Source: an uncultured Erysipelotrichaceae bacterium (lineage in GTDB: Bacteria; Bacillota_I; Bacilli_A; RFN20; CAG-826). From it: a DNA stretch of 42,290 bases. The stretch spans positions 1-42,290 of the forward strand of contig CADCPN010000005.1 in NCBI GenBank assembly GCA_902803375.1, read 5' to 3'. A program made the position numbers and the translations under genes. Of the stretch, positions 32,386 to 41,255 are shown piece by piece. The notes below the pieces were generated by a model that was not told the DNA's origin, searched no databases, and saw nothing but the letters and a program-made list of their open reading frames with translations. The first letter of the stretch is position 1. Every line of letters begins with the position of its first letter.

Positions 32386-35300
32386 ATTCTTCCTTCGGCC
32401 AAGCCGCGGGCATAGATCTTGCTTAAGATATCGCGATTCTTCTTTGTGAGGGTCGCGTTTTTATATTCAAACGCCTCAAGGGTGGCCTTATATAGGTCAT
32501 CCTCAGAGAGGTCGCCTTGCAGCTGCTTGATCTCCTTCATCGCGAATTCGATCTCGGCAGGGGCGATATCGGCGAGGTCTCTATCGCCGGCGGTGCGGAA
32601 ATAGGTGAGGTGCCTATCCGCGGATTCCGCCCAATAGAAGCCATCCCTGTCGATGCATTGGGGCTGGAAGACCCTCATCTTCGCCTTTAGGGCGAGCTCT
32701 GCCCTATTGGAGAGGACCTTAAGGTCCATCCTTTCCTTGATGCGGGACTTGATGGTGTTGAAGCTGACGGGTCCTTCGGCAAGCAAGATCTCCTGGATGT
32801 CCTCAAGGACTTCTAACGAGAAGCCGGTGCTTGCGGAATAGGAGACGCCGCGAAGCTTCTCAAACGGGACCTTTTCATAGGCGACGCCGCAGAGGTGGAT
32901 CTCTATGTCTTTTGGCTCAATGACGGGGGAGAGCTTCTCCTCCTCTTTGGCGTAGGGGGCATCGATGGCGGCGAGTATCCTGTTAATCGTGCCTTTCTTA
33001 TCCTTGAAGTAGCCCGCCGCATAGACGGCGATGGTCTTCCAATGGAGGCGGTTAAGGACGGTAGGCTCCACGTATTGCCTATCGCGAAGGGAGGAGTCGC
33101 CCATCTCCCTATCGTCAAGCAAGACGCCTAGAACATAGGAGCCGGAGTTAGGATCGAGGATGGCGAGGTCGACTTTGGAAGAGGACTCGCCGACTTCGTA
33201 ATCGACTTTATATCCTAGCTTCTCCAGGTCTAAGCCGATGAACTTGGCGACGCCTTTGCCTTGCTTTCTCTTTTCTTCCTCATGATTAAGTTCATTGCCT
33301 TGGGCGTAGGAAAGGAAGTGCTTTAGGCAGAGGGCGCCGGCTTTTTCGATATATTCATCCGCGTCGAAGTCGTGGTCGGTGATCGTGGAGATGACATACA
33401 TCTTCTCCTTAGAGCGGGAGACTGCGACGTTGAGCCTTCTTTCGCCTCCTGGAGAAAGAAGCGGGCCGGCGATGGAGGCTTTGCCGCTAGAGTTCTTCCG
33501 GAAGCCGATGGAGAGGATGATGATGTCCCGCTCATCGCCTTGGACGTTTTCTAGGGATTTGACAAACGGGGGCTCTGAGCTGATTTCGGTGGCTTTGGCA
33601 ACCTTCCTGGCGAGTTCTTTGTTCTTGTCTAGAAGGGTGGACAAGGCATCGTCGACGGCATCTTTCTGCTTCATGTTGAAGACGATGATGCCGACGGATT
33701 TATTCTCCGTCTTTGGGTTCATATAGATGGAGGCGAACCTCTTGAGGATAGCCTCTAGCTCAGTCTTGGAGAGTGCGCTATTGGCCTTATTCTCAGGCAG
33801 CACCACCTTCTCGAACTCGATGGCCTTATCCTTCGCGTTGGGGGAAGGGAAGGTATGGAGGCCGCCTTCATAGAAGTTCTTGTTGGAGAAATCGATGAGG
33901 GATTCATGGCGGGAACGGTAATGGTAGCTTAGGCGAATAGTTGGGAAGTCGATATCGATGCACTCATCAAGCAATGAGGGGGCATCCTGGTAATCTAAGT
34001 CATCGCCAGAATAGTCGATCTCGGCGCCGAAATAGTTGCTTGGCGGCATCTGCTGCGGGTCGCCGGCCACGATGAGGGAGTTGCCTCTAGCGATGGGTCC
34101 GACGGCTTCGTGGACCGGGATCTGTGAGGCTTCATCAAAGATGACGAGGTCAAATTTCCTTGGCTTTTTGCCAGACTCTTCTGAGACGTTGAGGTATTGG
34201 GCTGCCGATAGAGGCGACATCAAGAAGCAGGGGAAATACATCCTGATGAGGTCGTCGTATTTGCTTAGCGCATCGCGGATCGAGATGCCTCTGCCGCCAC
34301 TAGCGATGATCTTCTTTAGCTGCCCCACGGGGGAGGAAGACTTGTAATCGACCTTGCCCTGGATCAGCTTCTCGGTAAGGCGAGAGGAGACCGTCTCGAT
34401 GATGAGGTTATCGTAATCGCGGATGAGGGAGCGGTACTTCTCGACGTCCGCATTGAAGGAAGAAGGATTAAAGAAGTTGATGCTAGGATCATTGAAGTAA
34501 GCCTTGATGAGGTTTTTTGCAACCGTGTAGTTATAGGAGTTCCTCACCTCTTCGATGCTTAGCTCGCCTAGCTCATACCCGCGCAAGAACGGGGATAAGA
34601 CTAGTTGCTTAGCCTCCAGGGCTTTCTGGTTGACGAGGCAGATGTCGGGGAGGAGCTGGACGTTTTCTTCCTGGCTTCCGTAATCAAGAAGGGCGGAGAT
34701 TTCCTCTAGGGCAATCTCGTCTTTGGGGGAGAATAGCTCCTTCTTAAGCTTGTATTTGCTAGAGAATTCCTTTTCGACACTCTTTAGGGCGGAAAGCTTT
34801 GGCGCAATCTTTTCTAGCATTGCCTTCACTAGAGAGGGACGTTCGGTTGAAAGCTTGGCGAAATAGAGCTTCGGGCTAGAGGCGTGAGGGAAAAGGGAAA
34901 GCTCGTTTAGCTTTTTGGCAAACTCGATGGTGGAGAGGAAAGCGCTATGGATAGAAGCGTAGCTTAGCACATGTTCCCTTAAGGAGAATGGGAGATAGGC
35001 CTCAAGCTTAGCGGCGATATCCTTTACTTCCTTATCAAGGGATTGATAGGTCGCGAGTAGGTTAAGGTCGGGGATGAGGTTCTTGCCCTTTTCTTTCTTA
35101 TCGTCAAGAAGATATGGGGCAATCGCGTCCTTCGCCTTCTTCTTTGCGACGAGGCGGGCAAAGATATTGGGGCTAGATTCAATCGCGAACTTTAGCCCTT
35201 CTATGTCAAAGCCTTCCGGGATCTTCTCGAAGTCGAGGTGGGCGCCATAGGAATTAAGAAGCTCGGCGAGCTCTTGGACGGTCGCGAAATCCTCTTCTAG

Positions 35301-38300
35301 GCTTATGGGGATAGAAAGGTAGCTATCGATCTTCTCTAGATATAGGTCTTCGCTGATGGCCTTCTGCGAGAGCTCTAGGAACAAGGAGATGGCTTCCTGG
35401 CAGTTAGGCAAGCCTAATCCAGAGGACTTCTCTAGCTCTAGATAGGAAGAAAGGAAGGCGTCTAGGGCCGATTTGTAGGCGATGAAGTCGGCTTTGGCCG
35501 CATCGATGTTGGAGAAGTTGAAATAATCGATTCCCAGCATCTTAAACGGGCTATCCGCGTAGCCGGGGATCGAGGATTCAAATTCCTCTAGGTCCTTAAA
35601 GAAACTAAGGGACTTCCTATAGTCTTCTTTCGATAGGCCAAGGATATAGCCCTCAGGAGTCTCGACAAACTGCACGTGCCCCTCGTTTTGCATATCGAGC
35701 AATATCGCGTCATAGAAGCTTAGGCAATAATCATCGGCCTTATGCATCGCGTCGAGGGTTCTTTGAATCGATGCCTTCTTTTCTTGCAGCTCGTTGATGG
35801 TCTTGGCGAAGTCTTCGTTTTCTTTGCTCGGCCCTAGCTTCATCGATTCGCCTAGGCTTGCAAAGAAATCGGCCTTATTGGCTTTGGAGGAATGCAACTC
35901 TAGCGCGAATCTGCCGAGAGAAATCTTGTTCAAGCGTTCGGCGACGACGTCGAGGGCCGCCTTCTTCTCCGCGACGAAAAGCACGGTTTTGCCATGATAG
36001 AAGGCATTGACGATCATGTTGACGATGGTCTGGCTCTTTCCGGTTCCTGGAGGCCCGTCGAGGATAAAGGATTTGCCCTCACCCGCGGCCAGGATGGCTT
36101 TTAGCTGGGTGGAATCGTAAGGAAGAGGCGCGGCGAAGTCGCGGTAATTCTCTAGCTCATCGATGTTCTCAACGTCTTTTAAAGGGTCGTCGTTGATGAG
36201 GGAGCGCCCAGCGAGAATCGAGGCTACGACCTTGTTCTTCTTCAGCTCCTCCTTACGCTTCCTCATATCCATCCACATGATGTAATGGGAGAAGGTTAGG
36301 TTAGCGACGAAGAAGGTGGATTCATCGAGCTGGATGTCTTCTTCGCAGGAGGATTTGAAGGTGTGGACGATGTCGAGGTAGGCATCGCTAGATGAGACGT
36401 TATACAAAGAGGAGACGTCGAAGTCAGGATGCTCAAGCTTGTAATACTCGAAGAAGGTCTTGTTGAGCATGACCTCGTCATAGTCGTATTTAAGGGTGTA
36501 GGTGCTTGCCCCCATCTTGTCTTTGGTAATGGAGATAGGCAAGACCATGAACGGCGCGCAGCCCTTGATGGGGGTGCTGCCGCTGCCTTTGCGGTTGAAG
36601 GTTAGGACGCCCATGCATAGATATAGGGTGCTGGCGCCAGTCTCTTCGATGGCGCTTTGGCTCTTCTTCAAGATGCCGCGGAACGACCTTTCGTAGCCGA
36701 AGGCGTAGGCTTTGTCTTTATCCGCGGCCTCAGGCAAGGAAGAGAGGTCGCAGCGGTGGATTGCATCCGACTGCTCCTTGGCGGAACCTTCTCGCTTCAT
36801 CTCCACGAAGGAGATCTTGATGGGCTTATCTTCGGCAAGGAGATCGGGAAGGTCTTCTTTGACGAGCTTCACGAAGTTAACGGGGGAGAATGGGAAAACG
36901 ACGAGGGGATTCTTCTCGGTGAGGTCCAGCAGCTTATTCTCCCAGAAGGTGAACCTATCCTTGCTCTGCTCCTTTGCCACATTGATGTATTTGTGGTTAA
37001 GGATTGGGGAAAGATCGTCTCGAGAGAGCAATTCGCGGCGATCAGAGTCGCTGATGCCCTGCTCGCTGCCATAGGTTGGAAGCGGGGTGAAGATTCCCTG
37101 ATGCGCGGAATAGACGTCGATTGCCATGAAGAAGCGGCCCTGGTACATCCTGGTCCTTTCGATGGCATCGGCGGCGGCCTGCACGAATCCGATGCCAGCG
37201 AAAGAGGCGAAATCGACGGCGTCGAAAACGACGATATCCTGCTTGCCGGATACGCGGTTATTGAAGGCGCCGACTTTGCCAAGGCTCGCGTTTTCAAAAT
37301 GGGAGTTCTCGTTGAGGAAGACGCCGACGAAGGCGTGGTCATCGGTGATGATGAGGATCGGGTGGAATCCGATTTCCTCCAATGCGGCGCAAGCGAGGAT
37401 GGAAAGATCAAGGCAAGTGCCCTTCTTATCCAATAGGACCTGCTTTGGGAGGCGGATCCTGCTCCATCTGGAGCTGGTCGCGGCGGGATTTTGATAAGCG
37501 ATTCCCTGCTTTGCCAAAGCAAGGTAGATGGCCTCGATCTCGGAGAGGGTATCCTCTAAGTCTTTGTTTTGATAGGCGACGAATGGCCTATTTCCGTTTT
37601 CTTCCCTGGCGAACAGGGTGAATTTTTCAACCTCTTCTTCTAATGGGGTAACGAATTTGGCATAGAGCCGGTAGTCGCGGTCGATGACTTTATTGGGCTG
37701 GCCAAGCGGCAAGAGATTGAATTTGGTCTCGGCGGAATTTAGCAGCACCCCATTGCTGGAGACGAGGTCGGCTTTGATGGCGCAGGGCAAAGATTCATCA
37801 AGTTTATAGAGGGCATCCTGATCGACTTCGATGAAGGGCATGCGAAGATTCATCTCTTCGCCTTTGTCTATACAGGGAATGAAGAGATCGTTGGCCTTTA
37901 GGATGCCGGTAGCAAAGCTAAAGTGAATAGTTAGGCTGCGGATAGGCTTAGCGGAAGTGTTCTTAAGGGTTAGCTTCTTCACGAAGGAATAACCGGTGTT
38001 TTCGGCCTTGTCTTTGATCTTGCTTTGGCAATCGACCTGATAGGTGACGTAGCTAAAGGAATCATCGATCACAAAGGTGAGCTTAAGGTCTTCGGGGGAG
38101 ACTTCGGGGATGGGGTCAGCCTCGGGTTCTGTGGGTGCATATTCCTCATCTTTCTTCTCTTCGATGATCGGCTCGACCTCGATGATGTTGGAGTTGGCCT
38201 CTTCTGCAAGGCTTTGCTCGTCCTCGACTTCGGCGATTGCGAATTCAGAGATGCGGGCAAGCTGTTTGTCGGCTTTGGTCTTCATGCTCTCGGGAAGTTC

Positions 38301-38528
38301 GATGTGGCCGACTCTGGAAGTGACTTGCTTCAAGGAGGAATAAGGCTTTGGCAAGCAAGATTGCGGCAAGAAAGCAACGCGCAAGACGAGCATGTCTTCC
38401 TGCCGGTCTTCCACGCGGACGACGTCTCCGGAAAGCAAAGACTCATCCGCGCATCTATATAGGGATTCGCCCACTCCTTCGAGGGGCGTTAAACTTAGGA
38501 CAAAATAGACGGGGATAGTGGTATTCAT
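32382..38528 (-). CDS. Giant transglutaminase-like / DUF4011 / SF1 helicase / nuclease protein
   Basis: 2048 residues, multi-domain, COG1112-like. Order: N-terminal beta region and acidic linker (to about 150); beta-sandwich about 150-285; transglutaminase/cysteine-protease-like fold about 300-430 with GTCLDLSILACAALEEIGFH (Cys about 370) and DDHAFVGV (His about 398); DUF4011 start FWENKLLDLTEKNPLVVF (about 530); SF1 helicase with Walker A DGPPGTGKSQT (about 823), Walker B VIFDEASQIP (about 1465), GDPQQMPPS, SYHYRSRHESLI, VQGDERDIIILS and NVAVSRSKEK; a PD-(D/E)XK-like (MTES_1575 type) nuclease about 1760-1880 with YEVGESSSKVDLAILD; a C-terminal DUF3320-like region. Such proteins are candidate nucleic-acid surveillance or phage-defence factors; that role is inferred. 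No Shine-Dalgarno precedes the ATG. Confidence 0.9.
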   Translation of the reverse strand: MNTTIPVYFVLSLTPLEGVGESLYRCADESLLSGDVVRVEDRQEDMLVLRVAFLPQSCLPKPYSSLKQVTSRVGHIELPESMKTKADKQLARISEFAIAEVEDEQSLAEEANSNIIEVEPIIEEKKDEEYAPTEPEADPIPEVSPEDLKLTFVIDDSFSYVTYQVDCQSKIKDKAENTGYSFVKKLTLKNTSAKPIRSLTIHFSFATGILKANDLFIPCIDKGEEMNLRMPFIEVDQDALYKLDESLPCAIKADLVSSNGVLLNSAETKFNLLPLGQPNKVIDRDYRLYAKFVTPLEEEVEKFTLFAREENGNRPFVAYQNKDLEDTLSEIEAIYLALAKQGIAYQNPAATSSRWSRIRLPKQVLLDKKGTCLDLSILACAALEEIGFHPILIITDDHAFVGVFLNENSHFENASLGKVGAFNNRVSGKQDIVVFDAVDFASFAGIGFVQAAADAIERTRMYQGRFFMAIDVYSAHQGIFTPLPTYGSEQGISDSDRRELLSRDDLSPILNHKYINVAKEQSKDRFTFWENKLLDLTEKNPLVVFPFSPVNFVKLVKEDLPDLLAEDKPIKISFVEMKREGSAKEQSDAIHRCDLSSLPEAADKDKAYAFGYERSFRGILKKSQSAIEETGASTLYLCMGVLTFNRKGSGSTPIKGCAPFMVLPISITKDKMGASTYTLKYDYDEVMLNKTFFEYYKLEHPDFDVSSLYNVSSSDAYLDIVHTFKSSCEEDIQLDESTFFVANLTFSHYIMWMDMRKRKEELKKNKVVASILAGRSLINDDPLKDVENIDELENYRDFAAPLPYDSTQLKAILAAGEGKSFILDGPPGTGKSQTIVNMIVNAFYHGKTVLFVAEKKAALDVVAERLNKISLGRFALELHSSKANKADFFASLGESMKLGPSKENEDFAKTINELQEKKASIQRTLDAMHKADDYCLSFYDAILLDMQNEGHVQFVETPEGYILGLSKEDYRKSLSFFKDLEEFESSIPGYADSPFKMLGIDYFNFSNIDAAKADFIAYKSALDAFLSSYLELEKSSGLGLPNCQEAISLFLELSQKAISEDLYLEKIDSYLSIPISLEEDFATVQELAELLNSYGAHLDFEKIPEGFDIEGLKFAIESSPNIFARLVAKKKAKDAIAPYLLDDKKEKGKNLIPDLNLLATYQSLDKEVKDIAAKLEAYLPFSLREHVLSYASIHSAFLSTIEFAKKLNELSLFPHASSPKLYFAKLSTERPSLVKAMLEKIAPKLSALKSVEKEFSSKYKLKKELFSPKDEIALEEISALLDYGSQEENVQLLPDICLVNQKALEAKQLVLSPFLRGYELGELSIEEVRNSYNYTVAKNLIKAYFNDPSINFFNPSSFNADVEKYRSLIRDYDNLIIETVSSRLTEKLIQGKVDYKSSSPVGQLKKIIASGGRGISIRDALSKYDDLIRMYFPCFLMSPLSAAQYLNVSEESGKKPRKFDLVIFDEASQIPVHEAVGPIARGNSLIVAGDPQQMPPSNYFGAEIDYSGDDLDYQDAPSLLDECIDIDFPTIRLSYHYRSRHESLIDFSNKNFYEGGLHTFPSPNAKDKAIEFEKVVLPENKANSALSKTELEAILKRFASIYMNPKTENKSVGIIVFNMKQKDAVDDALSTLLDKNKELARKVAKATEISSEPPFVKSLENVQGDERDIIILSIGFRKNSSGKASIAGPLLSPGGERRLNVAVSRSKEKMYVISTITDHDFDADEYIEKAGALCLKHFLSYAQGNELNHEEEKRKQGKGVAKFIGLDLEKLGYKVDYEVGESSSKVDLAILDPNSGSYVLGVLLDDREMGDSSLRDRQYVEPTVLNRLHWKTIAVYAAGYFKDKKGTINRILAAIDAPYAKEEEKLSPVIEPKDIEIHLCGVAYEKVPFEKLRGVSYSASTGFSLEVLEDIQEILLAEGPVSFNTIKSRIKERMDLKVLSNRAELALKAKMRVFQPQCIDRDGFYWAESADRHLTYFRTAGDRDLADIAPAEIEFAMKEIKQLQGDLSEDDLYKATLEAFEYKNATLTKKNRDILSKIYARGLAEGRI

Positions 38529-38548
38529 GTGCGTTAAGAATAACGCGC

Positions 38549-38570
38549 AAAAAAGTCTAATAATAGACTT
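38549..38570 (-). terminator. AT-rich hairpin before the helicase gene
   Basis: Minus strand: AAGTCTA-TTAT-TAGACTT followed by TTTT. It could end the 58-residue upstream ORF transcript or attenuate the helicase mRNA. Confidence 0.4.
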
Positions 38571-38595
38571 GAAATTTACTTTTTTGACAATTGTC

Positions 38596-38772
38596 CTATT
38601 TTGTTAAAATTTCAGCGGCATCTTCTGGACTTTCACCATTGAGGTAAGCGGCCTCTAATGTGGCTCTTCTCTCATAGGCTTTCTCTTCCATTTCGTCATA
38701 GTCTCCGCCATAGAGGGAGGAGGCCATATCAATGACGGCGAGGAAATAGGAATTGAAGCTGCGGAATCTCAT
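38596..38772 (-). CDS. 58-residue hypothetical protein upstream of the giant helicase
   Basis: A short minus-strand frame starting MRFRSFNSYFLAVIDMASSL and ending TAG, rich in Glu/Asp/Tyr (YGGDYDEMEEKAYERRATLE, then AAYLNGESPEDAAEILTK). Its codon choice and amphipathic helical pattern are those of a real gene. No family is recognised. It lies in the same direction as the helicase, with 67 bases and a weak hairpin between, so it could be the small first gene of that unit. Confidence 0.55.
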   Translation of the reverse strand: MRFRSFNSYFLAVIDMASSLYGGDYDEMEEKAYERRATLEAAYLNGESPEDAAEILTK

Positions 38773-38873
38773 GAGCTAAAGTCTAGCCATGGCGAAATTC
38801 TTTTCAATAACTCTCGTTTCTTTTCTTTTTATCGGACTTATACTATGAGTGATGTTTTTATTAGGAGATAGCT

Positions 38874-39695
38874 ATGAGCAGCGCATCTGACTACACCCTT
38901 TTTGGCGTTGATTTCGGCTCGAATGCCGGGCAACGGGAATTGATTAGGCAAATCAACGAGGACTGCAACCGCAAGCCTGTGGTCTTCTGCAATGGCGCCG
39001 CTGGCACGGGAAAGACCTTCGCTGCGCTAGCCGCTGGGCTCTCCCTTGTCCGTGGCAAAGGCGCTAAGAAGAAATATAAAACCTTATATTACGTACGTGA
39101 GCCTGTTGAGGTTGGCCATCGCCTTGGCTACTTAAAGGGCACGGAAGAAGATAAACTCGCCCCTTACCTCGGCCCATTGCTAGATAACTACAATCACCTC
39201 ATGAACAAAGCCAGGAAGGATGGCATCATTCCTGATACCGTCAAGCAGCCTAGGAGGGTGAAACGTGGCCTCGATGATGAGGACATGTTGCCAAAGGCCT
39301 ATCAGAAGCTCCCTTCTGATATCGTTCCACTTGCTCCTGAATTCATGCGAGGACGCAGCTTTGAAGATTGCGTCATCATCGTGGATGAGGCGCAGAACAT
39401 GACCATCGATGAGCTTCAGACGATGGTTACCCGAATCGGTGCCTTTACCAAGATGATCATCATTGGCTCACCTAACCAGATCGATATTCCTGGAGCGACG
39501 GTTGATGACAACGCCTTCCTCACTGCGTATAAAATTCTTCAGCCAACCGGATTGGTCGGTTATGTGGAATTGGACGAGCCGATGCGTTCTGGTTTCTGCG
39601 CCGAATTCGATGCCAAGTTCGTGGAATACAAACGACAATTGGCGCTTAAGAAAGCGGCGGAAAAAGAAGCTAGGAAACAACTGGAAGAGGCATAG
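38874..39695 (+). CDS. PhoH family P-loop ATPase
   Basis: A 273-residue PhoH-like protein. Walker A is NGAAGTGKTFAAL (about residues 40-52), Walker B CVIIVDEAQNMTIDEL (about 165-180), and the sensor region TMVTRIGAFTKMIIIGSPNQ is characteristic. PhoH domains are related to SF1 helicases and are linked to RNA metabolism. There is no PIN or KH domain attached, and the usual ybeY neighbour is absent; the C-terminus is a short Lys/Glu-rich helix. The start has TAGGAGATAGCT before ATG, a clear Shine-Dalgarno, with TATACT upstream at about 38839-38844. A terminator follows. Confidence 0.92.
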   Translation: MSSASDYTLFGVDFGSNAGQRELIRQINEDCNRKPVVFCNGAAGTGKTFAALAAGLSLVRGKGAKKKYKTLYYVREPVEVGHRLGYLKGTEEDKLAPYLGPLLDNYNHLMNKARKDGIIPDTVKQPRRVKRGLDDEDMLPKAYQKLPSDIVPLAPEFMRGRSFEDCVIIVDEAQNMTIDELQTMVTRIGAFTKMIIIGSPNQIDIPGATVDDNAFLTAYKILQPTGLVGYVELDEPMRSGFCAEFDAKFVEYKRQLALKKAAEKEARKQLEEA

Positions 39696-39702
39696 AGAAT
39701 CA

Positions 39703-39737
39703 AGACTGACTTAGGAAACTTAGCCAGTCTTTTTTTT
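39703..39737 (+). terminator. Terminator of phoH-like gene
   Basis: AGACTG, imperfect inner stem with GAAA loop, CAGTCT, then a run of T. Confidence 0.75.
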
Positions 39738-40166
39738 GCGCTTTCTCGCTTGCCTGCTTAAGGGAATTTGCAATAGATCTGCAATAGAAAAACAGAGAGA
39801 AACGCTGAATGGAAGGCTGATGGAAAAATTACTTTAATCTTATCGAGATCTACTAGCTGCGTTTGCTGAAAGAAATAATGTCAGAAAACAGTGTTAAGAA
39901 GCTTTTAATTAATGAGAAATTAAGAAAACATTTCAGCTTTTAAAATTGTTAATAGAAAAGTCAAAATTCTTTGCCACAATTCTTAACCCCTTTGTTAAGC
40001 GAAAGAATAAAGGGGTTTTTGTTTTACTTGGGTGATCTAGCGCCGAATTGTTACCTTGACCGTTTTCACATAAAAAGGAGCGGCGAGAAAACGCTCATAT
40101 TGGGGCCGGCTAAATAAAAAGAAAGCTAAGAGATAGAGATTTTGAAAAAAAGGCAAAACATAAAAA
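39738..40166. other. Gene-free region with an orphan plus-strand terminator
   Basis: There is no credible protein gene here; the longest possibilities are about 20 codons. At 39985-40024 a strong terminator (AACCCCTTT, 15-base loop, AAAGGGGTT, TTTGTTTT) has no gene of its own on the plus strand, since the phoH-like gene already ends at 39737. A small RNA between about 39780 and 40024 would explain it. A further hairpin, GAGCG-N9-CGCTC, lies near 40079-40097. Confidence 0.4.
39985..40024 (+). terminator. Orphan terminator
   Basis: Stem AACCCCTTT (39985-39993) with AAAGGGGTT (40009-40017), followed by TTTGTTTT. The upstream transcript is unknown. Confidence 0.65.
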
Positions 40167-40231
40167 TAGCGAAAGAATGTATCAATATGAAAATAATAGT
40201 GATAATATTAACTTAGCGAAAGAAAGTATCA
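40167..40231. repeat. Duplicated operator-like repeat upstream of the AbiEi-like gene
   Basis: TAGCGAAAGAATGTATCA (40167-40184) and TAGCGAAAGAAAGTATCA (40214-40231) differ at one base and are 47 bases apart. The second copy begins a GTATC-A7-GATAC inverted repeat. The position just before the gene suggests binding by the encoded winged-helix protein. Confidence 0.65.
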
Positions 40232-40256
40232 AAAAAAGATACATACATGAGCAAAG

Positions 40257-40940
40257 ATGATATTAAAAAGCAAAGACTTAGAAAAAAGGTATAAAACGTA
40301 CTCAAATATCCGAACCAAGGTTGGAAGAGAGGTTGAAAAAGGGGTTTTAATCCCTCTTAAAAAAGGAATCTACACCGATGATCCCATGGCCGAACCTTTT
40401 GTTTTTGCTAATGAAATCTGCTCGCCTTCCTATGTTTCTTTTGAGAGCGCCCTAGCTCTTCATGGCTTGATTCCAAAGAAAAGTGGCAAAGTCTTCTCCG
40501 CTACAAAATCAAAATCTCATACTAAGGAATTCGTCAATCAATTCGGTAAATTCTTTTACCAAGATGTTCCGGCGAAAGTCTATGCTAAAGCAAATGCCTA
40601 TTACGATGCTGGAACCTATGTTGTTTTAGTTGCTAGCAAAGAGAAAGCCATTTGCGATTGTCTATACAGAGGCGAGGTTATTCTTTCTATTCGCGAACTT
40701 AAAAAATACCTTTTTCAAACCCTAGGAATCATCGAAGAGGAATTTTGGAAACTAAATCTTCAGCAAATGCTTTCTCTTTGTCCATATTACAGATCGAGAT
40801 CGCTGAATACGCTCCAGAAGTTTATTGAGAAAAAACTAGGCATCGCCCATAAGGGTAAGAAGAAAAAGAAGAAATCTATCTCCAAGGCCGATGACGCTTG
40901 GGAAGCACTGGCTAAGTTCCGTAATAAGTATGGCGAATAA
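40257..40940 (+). CDS. AbiEi-like antitoxin-family protein without a partner toxin
   Basis: A 227-residue protein. The N-terminal 60 residues form the winged helix of AbiEi-type antitoxins, ending in LIPLKKGIYTDDP; then ANEICSPSYVSFESALALHGLIPKK is the family hallmark, and the middle contains VVLVASKEKAICDCLY. The C-terminus is a lysine-rich tail (GKKKKKKSISK). In type IV systems AbiEi neutralises the nucleotidyltransferase toxin AbiEii and represses its own promoter. No AbiEii gene follows; a terminator at 40957 ends the transcript, so this is an orphan, perhaps a repurposed regulator. Base composition is AT-rich, suggesting acquisition. No strong Shine-Dalgarno is seen. Confidence 0.85.
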   Translation: MILKSKDLEKRYKTYSNIRTKVGREVEKGVLIPLKKGIYTDDPMAEPFVFANEICSPSYVSFESALALHGLIPKKSGKVFSATKSKSHTKEFVNQFGKFFYQDVPAKVYAKANAYYDAGTYVVLVASKEKAICDCLYRGEVILSIRELKKYLFQTLGIIEEEFWKLNLQQMLSLCPYYRSRSLNTLQKFIEKKLGIAHKGKKKKKKSISKADDAWEALAKFRNKYGE

Positions 40941-40956
40941 AAAAGCTGAAAAATTG

Positions 40957-40983
40957 GAGCATGGCATTTGACCATGCTCTTTT
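40957..40983 (+). terminator. Terminator of AbiEi-like gene
   Basis: GAGCATGG, 7-base loop, CCATGCTC, TTTT, 16 bases after the stop. Confidence 0.8.
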
Positions 40984-41157
40984 CGCATAAGCACAAGAGG
41001 CTTCTGACGGTTTGTCTCATCGCATTTAGATTGAAAGCCAAACATTGCTGTTCGTAGAAAGCATGCTCGTCCCAAAAGTTGCGAGCTGAATCCTCTCGAG
41101 GTGGCCTTATGCGCTTCATTGGACCTACTTGGGATGATAAGCGGGAATATTTTCCAT
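40984..41157. other. Gene-free region
   Basis: Nothing supportable was found; open frames on both strands are short and have no family resemblance or ribosome binding site. Confidence 0.4.
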
Positions 41158-41255
41158 TGTGGATAGGCCCATCCATCTTTGGGTTGCTTATCCCCACATC
41201 AGGCTTGTGGATAAAAAACTAGTGCGAAAAACGTTGTTGATAAGTATGTGGAAAA
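41158..41255. other. Cluster of five DnaA-box-like sites
   Basis: Within 98 bases: TGTGGATAG (41158), TTATCCCCA (41188), TGTGGATAA (41206, perfect box on the minus strand), TGTTGATAA (41235) and TGTGGAAAA (41247). Four lie in one orientation; four are one mismatch from TTATCCACA or its complement. The cluster is followed by AT-rich DNA. It resembles a replication origin or a DnaA-binding regulatory site. No dnaA, dnaN, rpmH or parAB is in the window. Confidence 0.6.

Noticed and set aside
36657-37436. Long plus-strand open frame (about 260 codons) opposite the helicase gene
   Set aside because: It is antisense to well-defined domains; codon bias of the true strand leaves the complementary frame open. 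No family resemblance.
40787-41197. Minus-strand frame of 136 codons over the end of the AbiEi-like gene
   Set aside because: Half of it is antisense to the clearly real AbiEi-like C-terminus and crosses a terminator; the rest has no recognisable feature.
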